NCBI RefSeq assembly: GCF_022023855.1 | Contig: NZ_CP059449.1 | Coordinates: 2,094,501 to 2,158,500 of the forward strand | Reading direction: 5' to 3' | Origin: Azospirillum brasilense | GTDB taxonomy: Bacteria > Pseudomonadota > Alphaproteobacteria > Azospirillales > Azospirillaceae | DNA length: 64,000 nucleotides | Shown here: piece by piece, positions 62,280 to 64,000 of the stretch | Layout: every line of letters begins with the position of its first letter | Position numbering within the stretch: the stretch's first letter is position 1 | The notes under the pieces: model-generated | Told to the model about the DNA's origin: nothing | Databases searched by the model: none | Seen by the model: the letters and a program-made list of their open reading frames with translations, nothing else | Program-made: the position numbers and the translations under genes

Positions 62280-64000
62280 TCACACCGCCGTGTCGTGGAA
62301 GGCGGCACCGCCCGCCGGCGGGATCGGCTCGGGCGAGGTCAGGGTGTTGATCCCGATCCCTTCCAGGAAGGCGCTGTTCGGCCAGATGCCCTCGACGATC
62401 ACCACGCCGCGCGGCACTCCGGTGAAGGGCTTGGCGTGGACGACGACGCTGCCCAGCCCGTTGCCGAGGCGCACGGCGTCGCCTTCGGCCAAGGCGAGGT
62501 CCGCCGCGTCCTCCGGATGGATCAGGACGGTGGGACGGCCTTCGCGGCGCTGGGCGGTCACCGTCTCGGTGAAGCTGGAGTTCAGGAACTGCCGCGCCGG
62601 GGCGGTGACGAGGCGGAAGGGATGCTCCGCGTCCGCCGGGCGGCCCGGCGTCATGTGGTCGGGCAGTTCCGGCAACTGGCCGGCGCCGTAGGGGCCGAGC
62701 GCCGCCCAGTCCGGCGCGAAGCGGAACCGCCCGTCCGGGAAGGCGAAGCCGTTGAGGAAATGCGAGGTCTCGAAATCCGGTTGGGCGTCGATCCAGCGCT
62801 GCTCGGTCAGGGTGGCGGCGTCGGTCAGGCCGGAGGTCTTCAGCATGGAGTCGATGATCTCCAGCGCGCTCATGCCGAAGCCCGGATGCTCGGCGCCGAC
62901 GCGGCGGGCCAGCTCGGAAATCACCCAGTGGTTCTCGCGCGATTCGAACTGCGGCTCGATCACCTTGCGGCCGATCAGGATGTGCATCTGCCCGCCGCCG
63001 CGGTAGAGGTCGTCATGCTCCAGGAAGGTGGTGGCGGGGATGACGATGTCGGCCAGTTGCGCCGTGTCGGTCATGAACTGCTCGTGCACCGCCACGAACA
63101 GGTCGTCGCGCAGGAAGCCGCGGCGCACGCGGGCGCTGTCCGGGCAGATCGCCGCCGGGTTGGTGTTCTGGATCAGCATGGCGGTGACCGGGGGGCCGCC
63201 GGTGATGTCCTCGCCGGTCAGTACGGCGCCGATGCGCGACTGGTCGAAGCCGCGCACGGTGGTGTCCAGCCGGTCCAGCCCCTCCGACAGGGTGCGGTCG
63301 ATGCTGTAGATGCCCGACGAGCAGTAGAGCGCCCCGCCGCCCTTGTGCGCCCAGGCGCCGGTGACCACCGGCAGGCAGGACACCGCGTGCATCTGAGCCG
63401 CGCCGTTGTGGGCGCGCGTAAGCCCGTAGCCCAGCCGCAGATAGCTGCGCTTGGTCGTGCCGTAAAGCCGGGCGAAGCCGACGATCTCCTCCACAGTCAG
63501 GCCGGTGATCGCCGCCGCCCATTCGGGCGTGCGGGTGGCGAGATGCGCCTCGAACCGGTCCGCCCCGGCGGCGTAGCGGTCGAGATAGGCGCGGTCGGCC
63601 AGCCCTTCGCGGAACAGGACGTGCATCACCGCGCAGGCCAGCGCCCCGTCGGTGCCGGGGCGCAGCATCAGATGCAGGTCCGACACCTCCGCCGTGCCGG
63701 TGCGGTAGGGATCGATGGTGACCAGCTTCGCCCCGCGGCCCTTGCGGGCGCGGCTGACGTGGGTCATCACATTGACCTGGGTCGCCACCGGGTTGCCGCC
63801 CCAGTTCACGATCAGGTCGCTGTCGGCCATCTCGCGCGGGTCGGCGCCGCGGATGTCGCCGTGGCCGGCCAGCCAGCCCATGTTGGCCGGCGTGTCGCAG
63901 ACCGTGCTGATCTGCCGGGAATAGCCCTTTGCGTGGCGCAGCCGCTGGATGCCGCCGCGCTGCACCAGCCCCATGGTGCCGGCGTAGAAATAGGGCCAGA
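62280..64000 (-). CDS. Molybdopterin-dependent oxidoreductase (N-terminus beyond window)
   Basis: The frame runs to the window edge, so only the C-terminal 573 residues are seen. It belongs to the Mo-bis-MGD (DMSO reductase) superfamily: NWGGNPVATQ, DPYRTGTAE, the GALYCSSG segment, DIVIPATTFLEHDD and a molydop-binding C-terminal domain (VLIHPEDAADLALAEGDAV). The VCDTPANMGW segment may hold the molybdenum ligand or lie close to it. The substrate cannot be assigned; assimilatory nitrate reductase, formate dehydrogenase and thiosulfate reductase-like members share this pattern. The missing part would carry any 4Fe-4S cluster motif. Confidence 0.85.
   Translation of the reverse strand, partial: WPYFYAGTMGLVQRGGIQRLRHAKGYSRQISTVCDTPANMGWLAGHGDIRGADPREMADSDLIVNWGGNPVATQVNVMTHVSRARKGRGAKLVTIDPYRTGTAEVSDLHLMLRPGTDGALACAVMHVLFREGLADRAYLDRYAAGADRFEAHLATRTPEWAAAITGLTVEEIVGFARLYGTTKRSYLRLGYGLTRAHNGAAQMHAVSCLPVVTGAWAHKGGGALYCSSGIYSIDRTLSEGLDRLDTTVRGFDQSRIGAVLTGEDITGGPPVTAMLIQNTNPAAICPDSARVRRGFLRDDLFVAVHEQFMTDTAQLADIVIPATTFLEHDDLYRGGGQMHILIGRKVIEPQFESRENHWVISELARRVGAEHPGFGMSALEIIDSMLKTSGLTDAATLTEQRWIDAQPDFETSHFLNGFAFPDGRFRFAPDWAALGPYGAGQLPELPDHMTPGRPADAEHPFRLVTAPARQFLNSSFTETVTAQRREGRPTVLIHPEDAADLALAEGDAVRLGNGLGSVVVHAKPFTGVPRGVVIVEGIWPNSAFLEGIGINTLTSPEPIPPAGGAAFHDTAV

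Overview
This window is a high-GC alphaproteobacterial chromosome or large replicon. The gene set and the intergenic repeat style point to Rhodospirillales, most likely Azospirillum. Supporting signs are DUF2336, DUF1150, DUF29 and DUF6285 proteins, a ligase-associated PdeM/DEXH helicase pair, and a treS-maltokinase/glgB/glgX/malQ operon. This assignment rests on gene content only. I see no rRNA, tRNA, CRISPR array, transposase or phage gene. About 50 protein genes cover most of the sequence.

Layout. 0-10.7 kb holds mixed housekeeping genes: a fasciclin protein, a DNA-repair helicase with PdeM, a methyltransferase, an alpha/beta hydrolase divergent from a MarR regulator, a DUF2336 protein, and an MscS channel carrying a cyclic-nucleotide-binding domain. 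10.9-22.4 kb is a run of exported proteins: two DUF4399 proteins, a CsgG-like/DUF4384 lipoprotein, an OmpA-like protein, a small secreted protein, a FecR-like/DUF4384 protein, a CHASE2-adenylate cyclase, and a secreted caspase fused to an FGE-sulfatase domain. It is closed by a CRP-type regulator that keeps the cAMP-contacting residues. TGTG-N-TCACA sites inside this run suggest the cyclase and CRP form a local circuit. I consider this the best candidate for an undescribed system.

22.6-27.9 kb is a five-gene operon: acyl-CoA synthetase, SDR, ACAD11-like dehydrogenase, APH-type kinase and DUF6285. It matches the gene content of the Pseudomonas lva levulinate/4-hydroxyacid operon. 28-30.9 kb carries DUF455, cysQ, a GNAT acetyltransferase and a hemerythrin. 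31-42.6 kb is a trehalose/maltodextrin/glycogen operon: a TreS-maltokinase fusion, glgB, glgX, an orphan response regulator and malQ. 42.7-49.1 kb holds bacterioferritin, unknown genes, a TadG-like and a DUF1554-like protein around an AT-rich island, a membrane PAS/pseudo-exonuclease protein, a YaiI-family gene and ettA.

49.1-64 kb contains a pentapeptide-PilZ fusion, mlaC and mlaA, then a methionine locus (ArsR-methyltransferase, metF, DUF29, metH) preceded by a perfect 16-bp palindrome. After that come a thioesterase, a secreted pentapeptide protein, a GGDEF protein, a nitronate monooxygenase and the 3' part of a molybdopterin oxidoreductase cut by the window edge. Several junctions carry GC-rich palindromic repeats that probably act as terminators.
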